A DNA stretch of 50,164 nucleotides from Pseudoselenomonas ruminantium (GTDB lineage Bacteria > Bacillota > Negativicutes > Selenomonadales > Selenomonadaceae): the NCBI RefSeq assembly GCF_900113715.1, contig NZ_FOQK01000023.1:1-50164 (forward strand), written 5' to 3'. Positions 1-8,392 of this stretch are shown here, piece by piece. The first letter of the stretch is position 1. Every line of letters begins with the position of its first letter. The notes under the pieces are model-generated. The model was not told the DNA's origin and ran no database searches. It saw only the letters and a program-made list of their open reading frames with translations. Made by a program: the position numbers and the translations under genes.

Positions 1-88
1 AGCGGAGAAAAAGTGCACCCGCCCCCACCCAAGCTGAGCTGTACCGAGTTTGTTTTAACCACGTACGGACAGATAAACTGCAATTTGA
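1..88 (+). repeat. Left copy of an 88-bp inverted repeat
   Basis: These 88 bases are the exact reverse complement of 49896-49983. The match stops sharply at base 88; the flanks (TAAAAAATG here, AAAATATAGG in the other copy) differ. The copy may continue to the left of the window, because it begins at its first base. It contains GTGCACCCGCCCCCACCC (13-30), a motif that returns in variant form at 50138-50155. No ORF or transposase is associated. A dispersed intergenic repeat is the simplest reading. Confidence 0.85.
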
Positions 89-133
89 TAAAAAATGCCC
101 CCTAAGTCAGATTCCACCTCCGACTTAGAGGGC
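89..133 (-). terminator. Rho-independent terminator of the methyltransferase gene
   Basis: Read on the minus strand, a 12-bp stem (97-108 paired with 122-133, one mismatch) is followed by a run of T (89-95). It lies 24 bases after the stop codon of the methyltransferase gene and directly abuts the 88-bp repeat. Confidence 0.85.
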
Positions 134-156
134 GTTACATAGTCAACGGATCATTT

Positions 157-906
157 TTATTTATAGGCATATATCGCAAACAACGGAACATTGTCATAAT
201 GCATGGCAGGGTCATTGTGGACCTGTGGCGCGATATCCGCTTCCACCTCCACCTTCATCCCGAGTTCTTGCAGATAACTGGCATCCCAATCGGGACGGCG
301 ATGCGTGCTGATACGCACAGCATCCTTGATCCTATTGCACGTATCCACAAGATCCTGGCTGATATTGGCATGGACGTTTTCCTGTTCTTCTTTGCGTGAG
401 AAGGTCTCCAGCCCATAGTCCGAATCGAAATTCATCAAGAGCCCGCCCGGCTTCAATACCCGCCGCCACTGGCGATAAGCCTCCATGGCATCGGGCAGCG
501 TCCAGGTGAGATTGCGGCTCACCACCACATCAAATGCTCCCTCCACAAAATCAGGCTCCTGCGCATCCATCTTCATGAAATGCACCGTAACCCCCGCCGC
601 TAACGCGTTGCATTTTGCTTCGTGCAGCATATCTGCCGACATATCGATGCCGGTTACCTCATGTCCAAGCCGTGCGAGCAGGATGGAAAAGAACCCCGCC
701 CCCGTGCCAACATCGAGAATACGAAGCGGCCGCACCTGCGGCAGCCTTGCCTGCAGCACCTTTGTCCAAGCAGCCGCGCTAGGCCCGGCCAGTTCCTTTA
801 ACCGTGTCTGGCTGAAAGCCTGACTGCGCGCATCCCAATAGCTTTCGATTTCCTGCGCCAGTTCCCTATCCTCATTCTGTAGCACGGTCTGCAAAGCTTC
901 CTGCAT
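157..906 (-). CDS. Class I SAM-dependent methyltransferase next to a metal importer
   Basis: A 249-residue cytosolic protein with the Rossmann methyltransferase fold. Motif I is ILDVGTGAGFF near residue 63, followed by the acidic residue of motif II (GIDMSADML), a motif near FDVVVSRNLTWTL and the post-motif LKPGGLLMNFD. The substrate cannot be read from sequence. The start is supported by GGAGGG a few bases upstream of the ATG. It follows the Nik-type binding-protein gene but has its own promoter carrying the 19-bp operator shared with the importer and the hydrogenase genes, so it is probably co-regulated with metal uptake. A role in modifying a metal ligand is only a guess. Confidence 0.85.
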   Translation of the reverse strand: MQEALQTVLQNEDRELAQEIESYWDARSQAFSQTRLKELAGPSAAAWTKVLQARLPQVRPLRILDVGTGAGFFSILLARLGHEVTGIDMSADMLHEAKCNALAAGVTVHFMKMDAQEPDFVEGAFDVVVSRNLTWTLPDAMEAYRQWRRVLKPGGLLMNFDSDYGLETFSRKEEQENVHANISQDLVDTCNRIKDAVRISTHRRPDWDASYLQELGMKVEVEADIAPQVHNDPAMHYDNVPLFAIYAYK

Positions 907-941
907 AACGTGTCCCTCCTCTGTACTATCTCTTCGCTTTC

Positions 942-987
942 ATTGTAGCGGATAACCAGAGGCTGCGTAAGCCCCCCAGGGGGATAT
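942..987 (-). promoter_or_regulatory. Promoter P1 with the shared 19-bp operator (methyltransferase)
   Basis: On the minus strand the operator ATATCCCCCTGGGGGGCTT (969-987) runs into a -35 box TTACGC (965-970). A 17-base spacer follows, then a -10 box TACAAT (942-947). The start codon lies at 906. The operator's outer edge touches the stop codon of the upstream binding-protein gene. Four other promoters here (P2 to P5) have the same operator in the same place. The spacer carries GCAGCCTCTGG, a second block also found in P2 and P3. Confidence 0.8.
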
Positions 988-2540
988 CACTCAACATCGA
1001 GATCAGCTGTTACCTGATAGTAGTCACAAGCATGCGAAATATAGTTCTTGACATTAGCTTTAGAAATCATGCTCATCTTAAGGAACGAGCAGAACACAAA
1101 CGCGTGGTCATCGAGCACTACCTGCTGCATCTGCAGGGCCAGCTCGGCGCGCTTGGCCGGATCGAACTCGCGGCTGAGCTGAGCCTCCAGCGCATCGAGT
1201 TTCGCACTCTGGTATCTGCCCTGGTTCTTCGTAGCCGTGGATACAGCAAACACCGTAAACCAATATTCCGGATCACCAGTCGGGGCCTGGACATTGGCCA
1301 TCGCATAGACATCCCATTTCTTCGGATCTTTTACCACCTGATTGTTATCGGCTGTATTGTTGATGTCAACGGCAATGCCGATAGCTTTGAGCGTGGACTG
1401 CGCCGACTCAGCCAAGAGCGGCAGCTCCTGGCGGCTCGGATATGTCAGCCATTTGACCACGAGCTTGCGGCCATTCCTTTCGCGGATGCCATCGCCATCG
1501 GTATCCACCCAGCCGGCCTGCTCCAGGACCGCCTTGGCAGCCTCCGGATTATATTTCTCAGCCCTTACCTTCTCGCCACCAAAGGCCGAACCGGCAGGGA
1601 ACACACCATTTGCAGCAAAGCCATTGCCCTCAAGCAGGGTCGTGACAAAATTCTCCTTGTCGATCCCCAGAGCTATGGCCTGGCGCACTGCCGGATCAGC
1701 ACAGACTGAGTCCGGATCGAAATTCATCTTGCCAAAGAAGCAGCGCGAAGTCGAGATCTGCGAAATCGTGTATTTATCATTGCGGAACAACGGATAGCTC
1801 TCATAGGCCATGCCATAAGCAGCCTGCACCTCTCCTGACTGCAGCGCGTTGGCCAGCGTATTGCCGTCCGTGATCGTGCGGATGGTCAGTTTATCGAGCT
1901 TCGGCGTGCCGCCCCAATAGTTCTCATTCTTCTTGAGCGTCAGGTGGTCGTCCGGCTTCATATCCGTCACGATGTACGGACCTGTACCGGCAACAATGCC
2001 GTTTTCAAAACCAGCTTCCACATCAATGATACAGCCATAGGGATCGCCCAGATAGTTCAACAAGGCCGGTCTTGGCTCAGTCGTCTTGATGATGAGCTCC
2101 TGCCCGTTGGCCTCAAGCGAAGCAATCTTGAGGTCCTGCTTGGCGCGCTTGTTCTCCGCAATCAGATGCTCAAGGCACTGCTTTACCGAAGCAGCATCCA
2201 TCTTGCGGCCGCTCGAATAAGTCACATCATCGCGCAGCGTGATCTTCCAGGTCAGCGGATCGATATTTTCCCACTTCGTCGCCAGCCATGGCTGGATTTC
2301 CATATTGTCTGAGTACTTGATGAGCGTCTCACCGATACCATAGCGGATGCACGCCCAGCCTGCATAGGCATTGTGCGGATTGACATCAGGCTCTTCGTTT
2401 GAGCTGTTGAAGGTCGTATCACCGATAGTCAGGGTTTTACCGCCTGCATGCTTTGCTGCCTGATTGTCACCACAACCGGCAAAGACACCAAGGCAGAGAC
2501 TGACACTCACAGCCAATGCCGCCAGTTTTTTCCATTTCAT
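987..2540 (-). CDS. nikA: Nik/Opp-type solute-binding lipoprotein (probable nickel importer)
   Basis: About 517 residues. The chosen ATG (2540) follows AGGAGG and begins an Sec/lipoprotein signal ending in the lipobox VFAGC, so the mature protein should be lipid-anchored. The rest is a family 5 extracellular binding protein as in NikA/OppA/DppA: WKITLRDDVTYSSG near the start, VAGTGPYIV and LTLKKNENYW in the middle. It is last in a cluster with two permeases and two ATPases. It is a paralogue of the binding protein at 10034-11623. Nickel or a nickel complex is inferred from shared regulation with hydrogenase genes and from the NikA-like organisation; a peptide substrate is not excluded. Confidence 0.85.
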   Translation of the reverse strand: MKWKKLAALAVSVSLCLGVFAGCGDNQAAKHAGGKTLTIGDTTFNSSNEEPDVNPHNAYAGWACIRYGIGETLIKYSDNMEIQPWLATKWENIDPLTWKITLRDDVTYSSGRKMDAASVKQCLEHLIAENKRAKQDLKIASLEANGQELIIKTTEPRPALLNYLGDPYGCIIDVEAGFENGIVAGTGPYIVTDMKPDDHLTLKKNENYWGGTPKLDKLTIRTITDGNTLANALQSGEVQAAYGMAYESYPLFRNDKYTISQISTSRCFFGKMNFDPDSVCADPAVRQAIALGIDKENFVTTLLEGNGFAANGVFPAGSAFGGEKVRAEKYNPEAAKAVLEQAGWVDTDGDGIRERNGRKLVVKWLTYPSRQELPLLAESAQSTLKAIGIAVDINNTADNNQVVKDPKKWDVYAMANVQAPTGDPEYWFTVFAVSTATKNQGRYQSAKLDALEAQLSREFDPAKRAELALQMQQVVLDDHAFVFCSFLKMSMISKANVKNYISHACDYYQVTADLDVE

Positions 2541-2627
2541 ATGTATCATCCTCCTATGTCTACCTTCTGCCAAAGGAAATGGCCCTCATAACGAGGCAAG
2601 CGATATGCCTCGGGCAACACAGCAGCG

Positions 2628-3386
2628 TCATAACACGCTGTCGATAAGCCGTTGCGTATATGTCTGCTGCGGGGCACCGATCACCTCATCCGGCGTGCCT
2701 TCCTCGACAATGCGGCCTTCGTGCATGACCAGCACGCGGTCGCAGAAATCCTGCACGAGCGCGATGTCATGGCAGATGAACAGATACGCCAGTGACAGCT
2801 CGCGCTGCAGCCGTGCGAGCAGGGCCAGGATATCTGCCTGTACCGTCACATCAAGTGCCGACGTCGCCTCGTCCAGCAGCAAGAGCTTCGGCCGCAGCGC
2901 CAGCGCTCTAGCGATAGCCGCGCGCTGGCACTGGCCGCCACTGACCTCATGCGGATAGCGCTGTGCAATCTCCACCTCCAGGCCACACAGCATAAGCAAA
3001 CGCTCCATCTCCTGCCAGGCTGCCTGCTTCTGCCAGCCAAAGTTCCGCAGCCCCTCAGCAATCCCATCGCCCAAGGTACAGCGCGGATCAAAGCTATCGG
3101 CCGGTGACTGGAATACCAGCTGCATATGACGGTAATGCTCGCGCAGCTTGCGGCCGGTCAGCTGCGTGATGTCTGTCCCCTGCAGGAATATCCTGCCAGC
3201 GGTCACATCTGTGAGCCGTGCAACCATGCGCGCTATGGTCGTCTTGCCACTGCCACTCTCGCCGATGATGGCGACCTTCTCACCTGCCGCCACGGAAAAA
3301 CTGACATCATCGACGGCCAGCAACGTCCGCCTGTCATCCACGGGAAACACTTTTCTTAGGTGTTCCACCTGCAATACGGGAACCAC
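2628..3386 (-). CDS. nikE: ABC importer ATPase, NikE/DppF type
   Basis: A 252-residue nucleotide-binding subunit. It has Walker A GESGSGKTT (about residues 40-48), the Q-loop LVFQSP, the signature SGGQCQRAAIARAL, Walker B LLLLDEATSALD and the switch His in FICHDIAL. The C-terminal TYTQRLIDSVL is the usual oligopeptide/nickel tail. Translation starts at GTG (3386), preceded by GGAGGTGATGGA. It begins 4 bases after the NikD-like gene stops, so the pair is coupled. It would pair with the NikD-like ATPase and power the two permeases. Confidence 0.9.
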   Translation of the reverse strand: MVPVLQVEHLRKVFPVDDRRTLLAVDDVSFSVAAGEKVAIIGESGSGKTTIARMVARLTDVTAGRIFLQGTDITQLTGRKLREHYRHMQLVFQSPADSFDPRCTLGDGIAEGLRNFGWQKQAAWQEMERLLMLCGLEVEIAQRYPHEVSGGQCQRAAIARALALRPKLLLLDEATSALDVTVQADILALLARLQRELSLAYLFICHDIALVQDFCDRVLVMHEGRIVEEGTPDEVIGAPQQTYTQRLIDSVL

Positions 3387-3390
3387 TCCA

Positions 3391-4170
3391 TCACCTCCTG
3401 AGCTGCGGCACAGCGGCCAGTAGTCTCTGCGTATACTTTGCCTGCGGCCGCAACATCAGCTCCGAGGCGCTGCCGTATTCGACAGCTTCTCCCGCCCGCA
3501 GCACGAGCATCTTGTCGGCCATGACGCGGATGACACCGATATTGTGCGTGACCAGCATGATTGCCGTCCCGAAGAGCTCCCGCGCCAACAGCATCTCCTC
3601 GATGACTTGCTTCTGCACCGTGACATCGAGAGCAGACGTCGGCTCATCCGCCAGCAGCACCTTCGGGCGCAGCAGCATCGCCGCCGCCACGCCCACGCGC
3701 TGCTGCATGCCGCCAGAGAGCTCAAACGGATAGCTTTCCAGAATGCGCCGCGGCTCGCGGAAGCCAAATCTTGCAAACAGCTCCTGCACCTGTTCTTCGA
3801 AAAGCTGCGCATCCGTCATGCCATGCGCCTGCATCATCTCCCAGAGCTGCGCCCGCACCGTACGGATAGCGCAGAAGGAACTGCCTGCTGACTGGAAGAT
3901 CATACCGATATCTGCGCCGCAGAGGCGGCGCAGCTCCTGCGGTACAAGATCTGGCAGGGATTTGCCCTGATACCAGATATCCCCCCGCGTGACAAGGCCA
4001 TCTTTGCCCAGCAGCCCCATGGCCGCTCGTAGCAGCGTCGATTTGCCGCTGCCGCTCTCGCCAGCGATGCCGAGGATTTCTCCCGGCTGGACACCAAAGC
4101 TGATATCATGTAGCACGCATTTGCCATTGTAGCTGACATCTACATGGTCATAGCGAATGATTTCGTTCAT
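3391..4170 (-). CDS. nikD: ABC importer ATPase, NikD/DppD type
   Basis: A 259-residue nucleotide-binding subunit with Walker A GESGSGKST, the Q-loop MIFQSAGSSF, the signature LSGGMQQRVGVAAAML, Walker B VLLADEPTSALD and LVTHNIGV. The C-terminus (YTQRLLAAVPQL) matches the OppD/NikD group. It lies 2 bases downstream of the permease gene, inside a tightly packed operon with no room for internal promoters. Its direct paralogue in this window is the ATPase at 9235-10023. Confidence 0.9.
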   Translation of the reverse strand: MNEIIRYDHVDVSYNGKCVLHDISFGVQPGEILGIAGESGSGKSTLLRAAMGLLGKDGLVTRGDIWYQGKSLPDLVPQELRRLCGADIGMIFQSAGSSFCAIRTVRAQLWEMMQAHGMTDAQLFEEQVQELFARFGFREPRRILESYPFELSGGMQQRVGVAAAMLLRPKVLLADEPTSALDVTVQKQVIEEMLLARELFGTAIMLVTHNIGVIRVMADKMLVLRAGEAVEYGSASELMLRPQAKYTQRLLAAVPQLRR

Positions 4171-4172
4171 GC

Positions 4173-5021
4173 CTACCTCCTGTTCTTCGGATCGAGCCAG
4201 TCACGGACTGTATCACCGAGCAGATTGAAGATCATGACCGAAAGGAAGATCGCAAAGCCTGGCGCCAGCGTCACCCACGGCTGTGTCGCCAGCAGATTGC
4301 GCGTATCACTCATCATGCTGCCCCATTCAGGAATCGGTGGCTTGGCACCGAGGCCTAAAAAAGAGAGTCCTGCCAGCTCCATCATCATCGTGCCGATATC
4401 GAGCATCGCAGTCACGAGCAACGGCCCGGCAATATTGGGCACTACATGGCGGCAGATCAGCCGCAGGGGCGTGCAGCCCGCCATCTTCGCCGCCTGCATA
4501 TAAGGGAGCTCCTGCTGGGCAAGCATCTGGCTGCGCGCCAGCCGCGCATACTTGGGCCAGCTGATGGCCGCCAGCGCAAAGATGGCATTATGCACACCAC
4601 CACCGAGCACCGCAGCCACCGCCAGCGCAAACACGAGTCCGGGGAAAGCCAGGAACATATCGGCCAGACGCATGATGAGCGTATCAATCCACTTCCCCGA
4701 CCAAGCACAGAAAATCCCGATCAGGCTGCCAAACACGGTGATGAAGCCAACGAGCAGCAAGGTAGAGAAAATACTGGTAAAGCTTCCCGCAATGACACGC
4801 GACAGCATATCGCGGCCATAGCGATCCGTGCCCAGCCAGTGCTCCGCTGACGGAGCCGCCTTGGCGATGGCCAGATTCTGCTCATAGGGATCATAGGGAC
4901 ACAATGAGCTGCTGAAGAACGCAGCCAGGATCAACACTCCCGCCAGCCCGCCGAAAAACAGCAAGCGCCGCCGCAAATGATCGCGCCGTACTACCTGCAC
5001 GCGAACTGTAACCTCACTCAT
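4173..5021 (-). CDS. nikC: ABC importer permease, NikC/DppC type
   Basis: About 282 residues. The ATG at 5021 is chosen because it has GGGGGTGA upstream, overlaps the stop of the preceding permease (ATGA overlap), and gives a normal DppC length; longer in-frame extensions lack a ribosome site. The N-terminal OppC-type helix precedes the periplasmic stretch with HWLGTDRYGRDMLSRVIAG. The EAA-like loop reads YMQAAKMAGCTPLRLICRHVVPN and contacts the ATPases. It forms the membrane channel with the NikB-like partner. Confidence 0.9.
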   Translation of the reverse strand: MSEVTVRVQVVRRDHLRRRLLFFGGLAGVLILAAFFSSSLCPYDPYEQNLAIAKAAPSAEHWLGTDRYGRDMLSRVIAGSFTSIFSTLLLVGFITVFGSLIGIFCAWSGKWIDTLIMRLADMFLAFPGLVFALAVAAVLGGGVHNAIFALAAISWPKYARLARSQMLAQQELPYMQAAKMAGCTPLRLICRHVVPNIAGPLLVTAMLDIGTMMMELAGLSFLGLGAKPPIPEWGSMMSDTRNLLATQPWVTLAPGFAIFLSVMIFNLLGDTVRDWLDPKNRR

Positions 5022-5959
5022 TGGCGGCTCACCCCCAGACGGATGCGCGGATCGAGCCGATGATATAAGAGATCCGTCACCAGATTGACAAAAACATAGA
5101 TGATGGCCATCCACATGACATACATCTGGATGACTGGATAATCACGCATATTGATGGCGTCCACAGCCATCTTGCCTACGCCATCCCACATGAATATACT
5201 CTCAATGATCGCTGTGCCGCCGAGCAGGCTGCCGATGGACAAGGCCAGCAAGGTCATGATGGTCAGCAAAGACGCCTTCATGACGTTCTTCCAGAGGATG
5301 ATCCTGTCGCTGACGCCACGAGCCATGGCCCCCTGCACATAATCCTTGCCCAACTCCTCAAGCACCGCCGAGCGCACCTGCCGCAGATATTTTGCCGACA
5401 TGGCGATTGCCAGCGTAAGAGTAGGCATCACAGCGCTCTTCACATCCATGCCGCCCGATATGACCGGCAGCACGCCAAGCTGGATGCCCAGGAACTGCAT
5501 GAGCAGCATCGCCACAAAGAAATTCGGCATCGCATTGCCGATGAAACTGACGAACCGCAGCACAGAATCCACGGTCTTATCGCGCTGGACGGCCGCCGCG
5601 ATTCCACAGGGAAGCGAAATGACGACCGTCAGCACCACCGAGAGCACGGTCAGCAGCAAGGTCGCCGGCAGTTTGCGCAAGAACGCCGCAAACACCGCCT
5701 CGCCAGTGACATAGCTCACCCCCATATCCCCATGGAGCAGTGACCATAGCCAGTGCAGATACTGCTCGAAGAATGGTCGATTGAGCCCAAGCTCCTCACG
5801 CCGTGCATCGATGACCTCCTGCGCGACCTCGATACCACGGTTCGTATAGAGCTCCGTCACTGCATCACTGCCCGCCATATACATGAGCAGGAACGATAGA
5901 AAAGTAATCCCCAGCAGAATGGGAATCAACTGCAAGAACCTTTTAAGGGCATAATCCAT
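5018..5959 (-). CDS. nikB: ABC importer permease, NikB/DppB type
   Basis: A 313-residue inner-membrane permease. It has the N-terminal DppB signature (LKRFLQLIPILLGITFLSFL), six predicted helices and an EAA-like loop (YVQGAMARGVSDRIILWKNV). It is the first gene of the five-gene importer operon. A GGAGG lies about 11 bases before the ATG. The leader between it and promoter P2 contains a hairpin. The gene order B-C-D-E-A is that of an Nik/Dpp importer with the binding-protein gene moved to the end. Confidence 0.9.
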   Translation of the reverse strand: MDYALKRFLQLIPILLGITFLSFLLMYMAGSDAVTELYTNRGIEVAQEVIDARREELGLNRPFFEQYLHWLWSLLHGDMGVSYVTGEAVFAAFLRKLPATLLLTVLSVVLTVVISLPCGIAAAVQRDKTVDSVLRFVSFIGNAMPNFFVAMLLMQFLGIQLGVLPVISGGMDVKSAVMPTLTLAIAMSAKYLRQVRSAVLEELGKDYVQGAMARGVSDRIILWKNVMKASLLTIMTLLALSIGSLLGGTAIIESIFMWDGVGKMAVDAINMRDYPVIQMYVMWMAIIYVFVNLVTDLLYHRLDPRIRLGVSRQ

Positions 5960-6000
5960 CCCCGTTATTGCCTCCTAACCACCATGCTTACAAGAATAAA

Positions 6001-6024
6001 GCAGTACAACACATGCTGTACTGC
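6001..6024 (-). terminator. Hairpin in the leader of the Nik-type operon
   Basis: An 8-bp perfect stem (GCAGTACA with TGTACTGC) is followed on the minus strand by TTTATTCTTG. It lies after promoter P2 and before the nikB-like start. It could be a weak terminator for the upstream MATE gene, an attenuator, or an RNA stabiliser; the T tract is imperfect. Confidence 0.45.
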
Positions 6025-6046
6025 CATCAATAATCTGTCTTTTCAC

Positions 6047-6093
6047 ATTATATATGATTCTCCAGCGGCTGCGTAAGCCCCCCAGGGGGATTC
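6047..6093 (-). promoter_or_regulatory. Promoter P2 with the shared 19-bp operator (Nik-type operon)
   Basis: On the minus strand: operator GAATCCCCCTGGGGGGCTT (6075-6093), -35 TTACGC (6071-6076), 18-base spacer, -10 TATAAT (6047-6052). It is embedded in the last codons of the MATE gene, whose stop overlaps the -10 box. The spacer begins AGCCGCTGG, almost the same as in P1. It directs the five-gene importer operon ending near 987. Confidence 0.8.
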
Positions 6094-7406
6094 TTTGCCA
6101 ATTTCCAGGTCAGGAATGACGCACAGCCAGCGCGCAAGCTTTGGTCGAGGAACACCGCCAGCCAGGCACCAGCCAATCCCATATCGAGCGTATAGAGCAG
6201 GAACGCCGTGATAAGCGGGCGCAGGACAGCGATGCTGACAAAGGAATAGGCCGCCACCTGTGCAGAACGGCCACTGCCACGCAGGATACCAGCGCAGACC
6301 ATCTGCTGCGCTTCCGGAAAACTCAGCACAGCCACAAAGAGCAGCACCATAGCCCCCAGCGGCAGCATGGCTGCCTCCTGCGAATACAGGCAGAATATCT
6401 GCTCACGGAACACCACCGTGAGCAGGCAGGCCGCCAGCGAGAAGACCAAGCTCCATTTGACGCCTATGCCCAAGCTGATGCGCCAGCCGCCCCAATCCTG
6501 CCGGCCTTTGGCCTGACCAGCCAGCACCGTACTGGCCTTCCCCAGCCCACCGGCAAAGCAGTAATAAAAATCGCAGAAATTCATGCAGATGGCATGCACC
6601 GCATACGGGATTGTGCCGAGCTCAGCCACCATGCGGGTATAGAGTACCATACCTGCCCGCTCAAAACCCTGCTCAGAGAAGATACTGCCAAAAACAGGCA
6701 GCATCTGTCGGAAATAGGCAGCATTCGGCAGGAAACTGCCACGCAGGAGGCCCTGCCGCCACAGGCTGTACACTACTACCGCCAGCGTATAGAGCGTGCC
6801 GGCAAGCGTGCCAATGGCTGCTCCGCGCACACCAAGAGCCGGAAAAGGCCCCAACCCGAAAATCAGCAACGCATTGACCACGAGATTCAGTACATTTCCC
6901 TGCAGATTCGTCCGCAATACGGTCCCCGTCTGCCCAAAGCCCAACTGCAGGGCCTGCAGGATAGCCGTCAATGACGTCACATAGACTGCCGCCAGCGCGA
7001 TCCAGCCATAATCAAGAGCCAGCGCCAGGTACTCGGGCGCCGCTCCCATCCAAAGCAACAGCGATGGCAGGTATGCGCCAAAGAGCATATGCAGTCCCAA
7101 CAGTACGAATGCCCCCAAGCCCAGCGACTGCCGCATGATTGCAGCGGCCTGTTCCCGTCTGCCTCCGCCAAAGTGCTCCGCCGTGAGCACGGTAACCGCC
7201 GAAGCCAGCGACCGCGCAACCGTCAGCAGCATCATGCGCGGCTGCGTGAAAATGCTTACGGCTGCAATCGCCGCCGTTCCGAGCACACCGACCATGATGA
7301 GGTCCACCGAACTCAGCAGGATCATGAAGACGCCTTCCCAAGCGGCCGGCATCGCCAGCTGCAAGTATTTCCTATCCGCTTGTGTCCATAAATATCTTTG
7401 TATCAT
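6048..7406 (-). CDS. MATE-family efflux transporter
   Basis: A 452-residue membrane protein with about twelve helices in two homologous halves, typical of MATE cation antiporters. Typical stretches are LAMPAAWEGVFMILLSSVDL near the N-terminus and FGLGPFPALGVRGAAIGTLAG in the middle. MATE proteins export cationic or neutral compounds using H+ or Na+. Its promoter (P3) carries the operator of the neighbouring metal importer and it lies between two metal importers, so export of a metal chelator or of metal-linked toxic compounds is conceivable but unproven. The C-terminal codons overlap promoter P2. Confidence 0.85.
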   Translation of the reverse strand: MIQRYLWTQADRKYLQLAMPAAWEGVFMILLSSVDLIMVGVLGTAAIAAVSIFTQPRMMLLTVARSLASAVTVLTAEHFGGGRREQAAAIMRQSLGLGAFVLLGLHMLFGAYLPSLLLWMGAAPEYLALALDYGWIALAAVYVTSLTAILQALQLGFGQTGTVLRTNLQGNVLNLVVNALLIFGLGPFPALGVRGAAIGTLAGTLYTLAVVVYSLWRQGLLRGSFLPNAAYFRQMLPVFGSIFSEQGFERAGMVLYTRMVAELGTIPYAVHAICMNFCDFYYCFAGGLGKASTVLAGQAKGRQDWGGWRISLGIGVKWSLVFSLAACLLTVVFREQIFCLYSQEAAMLPLGAMVLLFVAVLSFPEAQQMVCAGILRGSGRSAQVAAYSFVSIAVLRPLITAFLLYTLDMGLAGAWLAVFLDQSLRAGCASFLTWKLAKNPPGGLTQPLENHI

Positions 7407-7415
7407 AATACCTTT

Positions 7416-7461
7416 AGCATACCGATATCCCAGCGCTTCTGTAAGCCCCCCTGGGGGATAT
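7416..7461 (-). promoter_or_regulatory. Promoter P3 with the shared 19-bp operator (MATE gene)
   Basis: On the minus strand: operator ATATCCCCCAGGGGGGCTT (7443-7461), -35 TTACAG (7439-7444), 17-base spacer, -10 TATGCT (7416-7421). The spacer contains AAGCGCTGG, matching the second block of P1 and P2. The -10 box is only about 9 bases from the MATE start codon at 7406, so the mRNA may be nearly leaderless. The operator lies between the cbiK stop and the MATE start. Confidence 0.75.
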
Positions 7462-7477
7462 ATCTTTTTCCCAGCTT

Positions 7478-8392
7478 CTACTCACTTGCTTCCCTCTGCA
7501 ATACAGACCAGCATTCTCTGACCCGTGCCCGATAAAGGCTGCGGATGACCGGATTCTCTCCCATGCCATGAAGATACGCATCAACAGCAAATCCCTGTGC
7601 CTCCAGCTGTGATTTATGCGAATCTTCTTCAGCGCCGGCCATATCCTGGCAGGCATGATTGCCCGCCACCAGCATCAGCGGCAACAAGGTGATATGACGG
7701 ACATCCTGCTGCCGCAGCTGCGGAATGACATCGTCCAGCCGCGGCCACCCCTCTACCGTGTAGACAAAGGCGCGCGGCCACCCTTGCTGCCATAGCTTCA
7801 GCTGCATGATGCCATGATAGGCGTTCGCCAGATGCGGCGAACCATGCGCCAGCAGCAGCACAGCATCCTGCCGTCCCAACGGCGGAAACACCTTGCTCAC
7901 AGCCCGCATGACATCACCAACATCATCCGGTTTCCCCCGCTGTCCCTGCCAGTACATCAACGGTGTTCCCAGTACCATCCGTTTGGTTTGCGGACTGTAT
8001 TCCCTCCACAACTCCAATGCGTAATGATACTCAATCCCCGGCAGAACATCCGTCGTGATCATAGCAATAGAATTATATCCTGCTGCCAACAGCTGCTGCA
8101 GCGCTTCCTCTGGCAATGGATAATGGATCCCTTCCCTTTCCCGGATGCGCCGCACGACAAGGTGCGAGGTCAATGCCGATACCACATGGATTCCTGGATA
8201 CTCAGCCTGTATTTCCGCCACCAGCGTATCGATAGTCTTCGCCCGTGTCCCGGCATAAGTCGTGCCAAAGCTCAGGACAAGGATTGCTGCTTTGATAGCT
8301 TCCCCCTGGCGGGCCGTATCATCATAGCATCTCATGCCAAGCTCAGCCGCCCGTGCCAGTGCCGCCGAATAGCGCGCAAGACCTTCAGACAT
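7478..8392 (-). CDS. cbiK: Sirohydrochlorin cobaltochelatase CbiK
   Basis: A 304-residue class II chelatase that inserts Co2+ into sirohydrochlorin (or its precorrin-2 form) in the anaerobic B12 pathway. The match to the CbiK family is good over the full length: LVLSFGTTYAGTR near the N-terminus, the metal-binding His in LLAHGSPHLA, and the second His in LPLMLVAGNHACQDMAG, followed by GMGENPVIR. It overlaps the upstream ATPase gene by 8 bases and is the last gene of the transcript that begins with a cobalamin riboswitch. No other B12 biosynthesis gene is in the window. Confidence 0.93.
   Translation of the reverse strand: MSEGLARYSAALARAAELGMRCYDDTARQGEAIKAAILVLSFGTTYAGTRAKTIDTLVAEIQAEYPGIHVVSALTSHLVVRRIREREGIHYPLPEEALQQLLAAGYNSIAMITTDVLPGIEYHYALELWREYSPQTKRMVLGTPLMYWQGQRGKPDDVGDVMRAVSKVFPPLGRQDAVLLLAHGSPHLANAYHGIMQLKLWQQGWPRAFVYTVEGWPRLDDVIPQLRQQDVRHITLLPLMLVAGNHACQDMAGAEEDSHKSQLEAQGFAVDAYLHGMGENPVIRSLYRARVRECWSVLQREASE

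Noticed and set aside
969-987. GC-rich palindromes at P1-P5 read as terminators
   Set aside because: They have no T tract, are always followed by a -35/-10 pair at fixed distance, and are oriented with the downstream gene rather than the upstream one.
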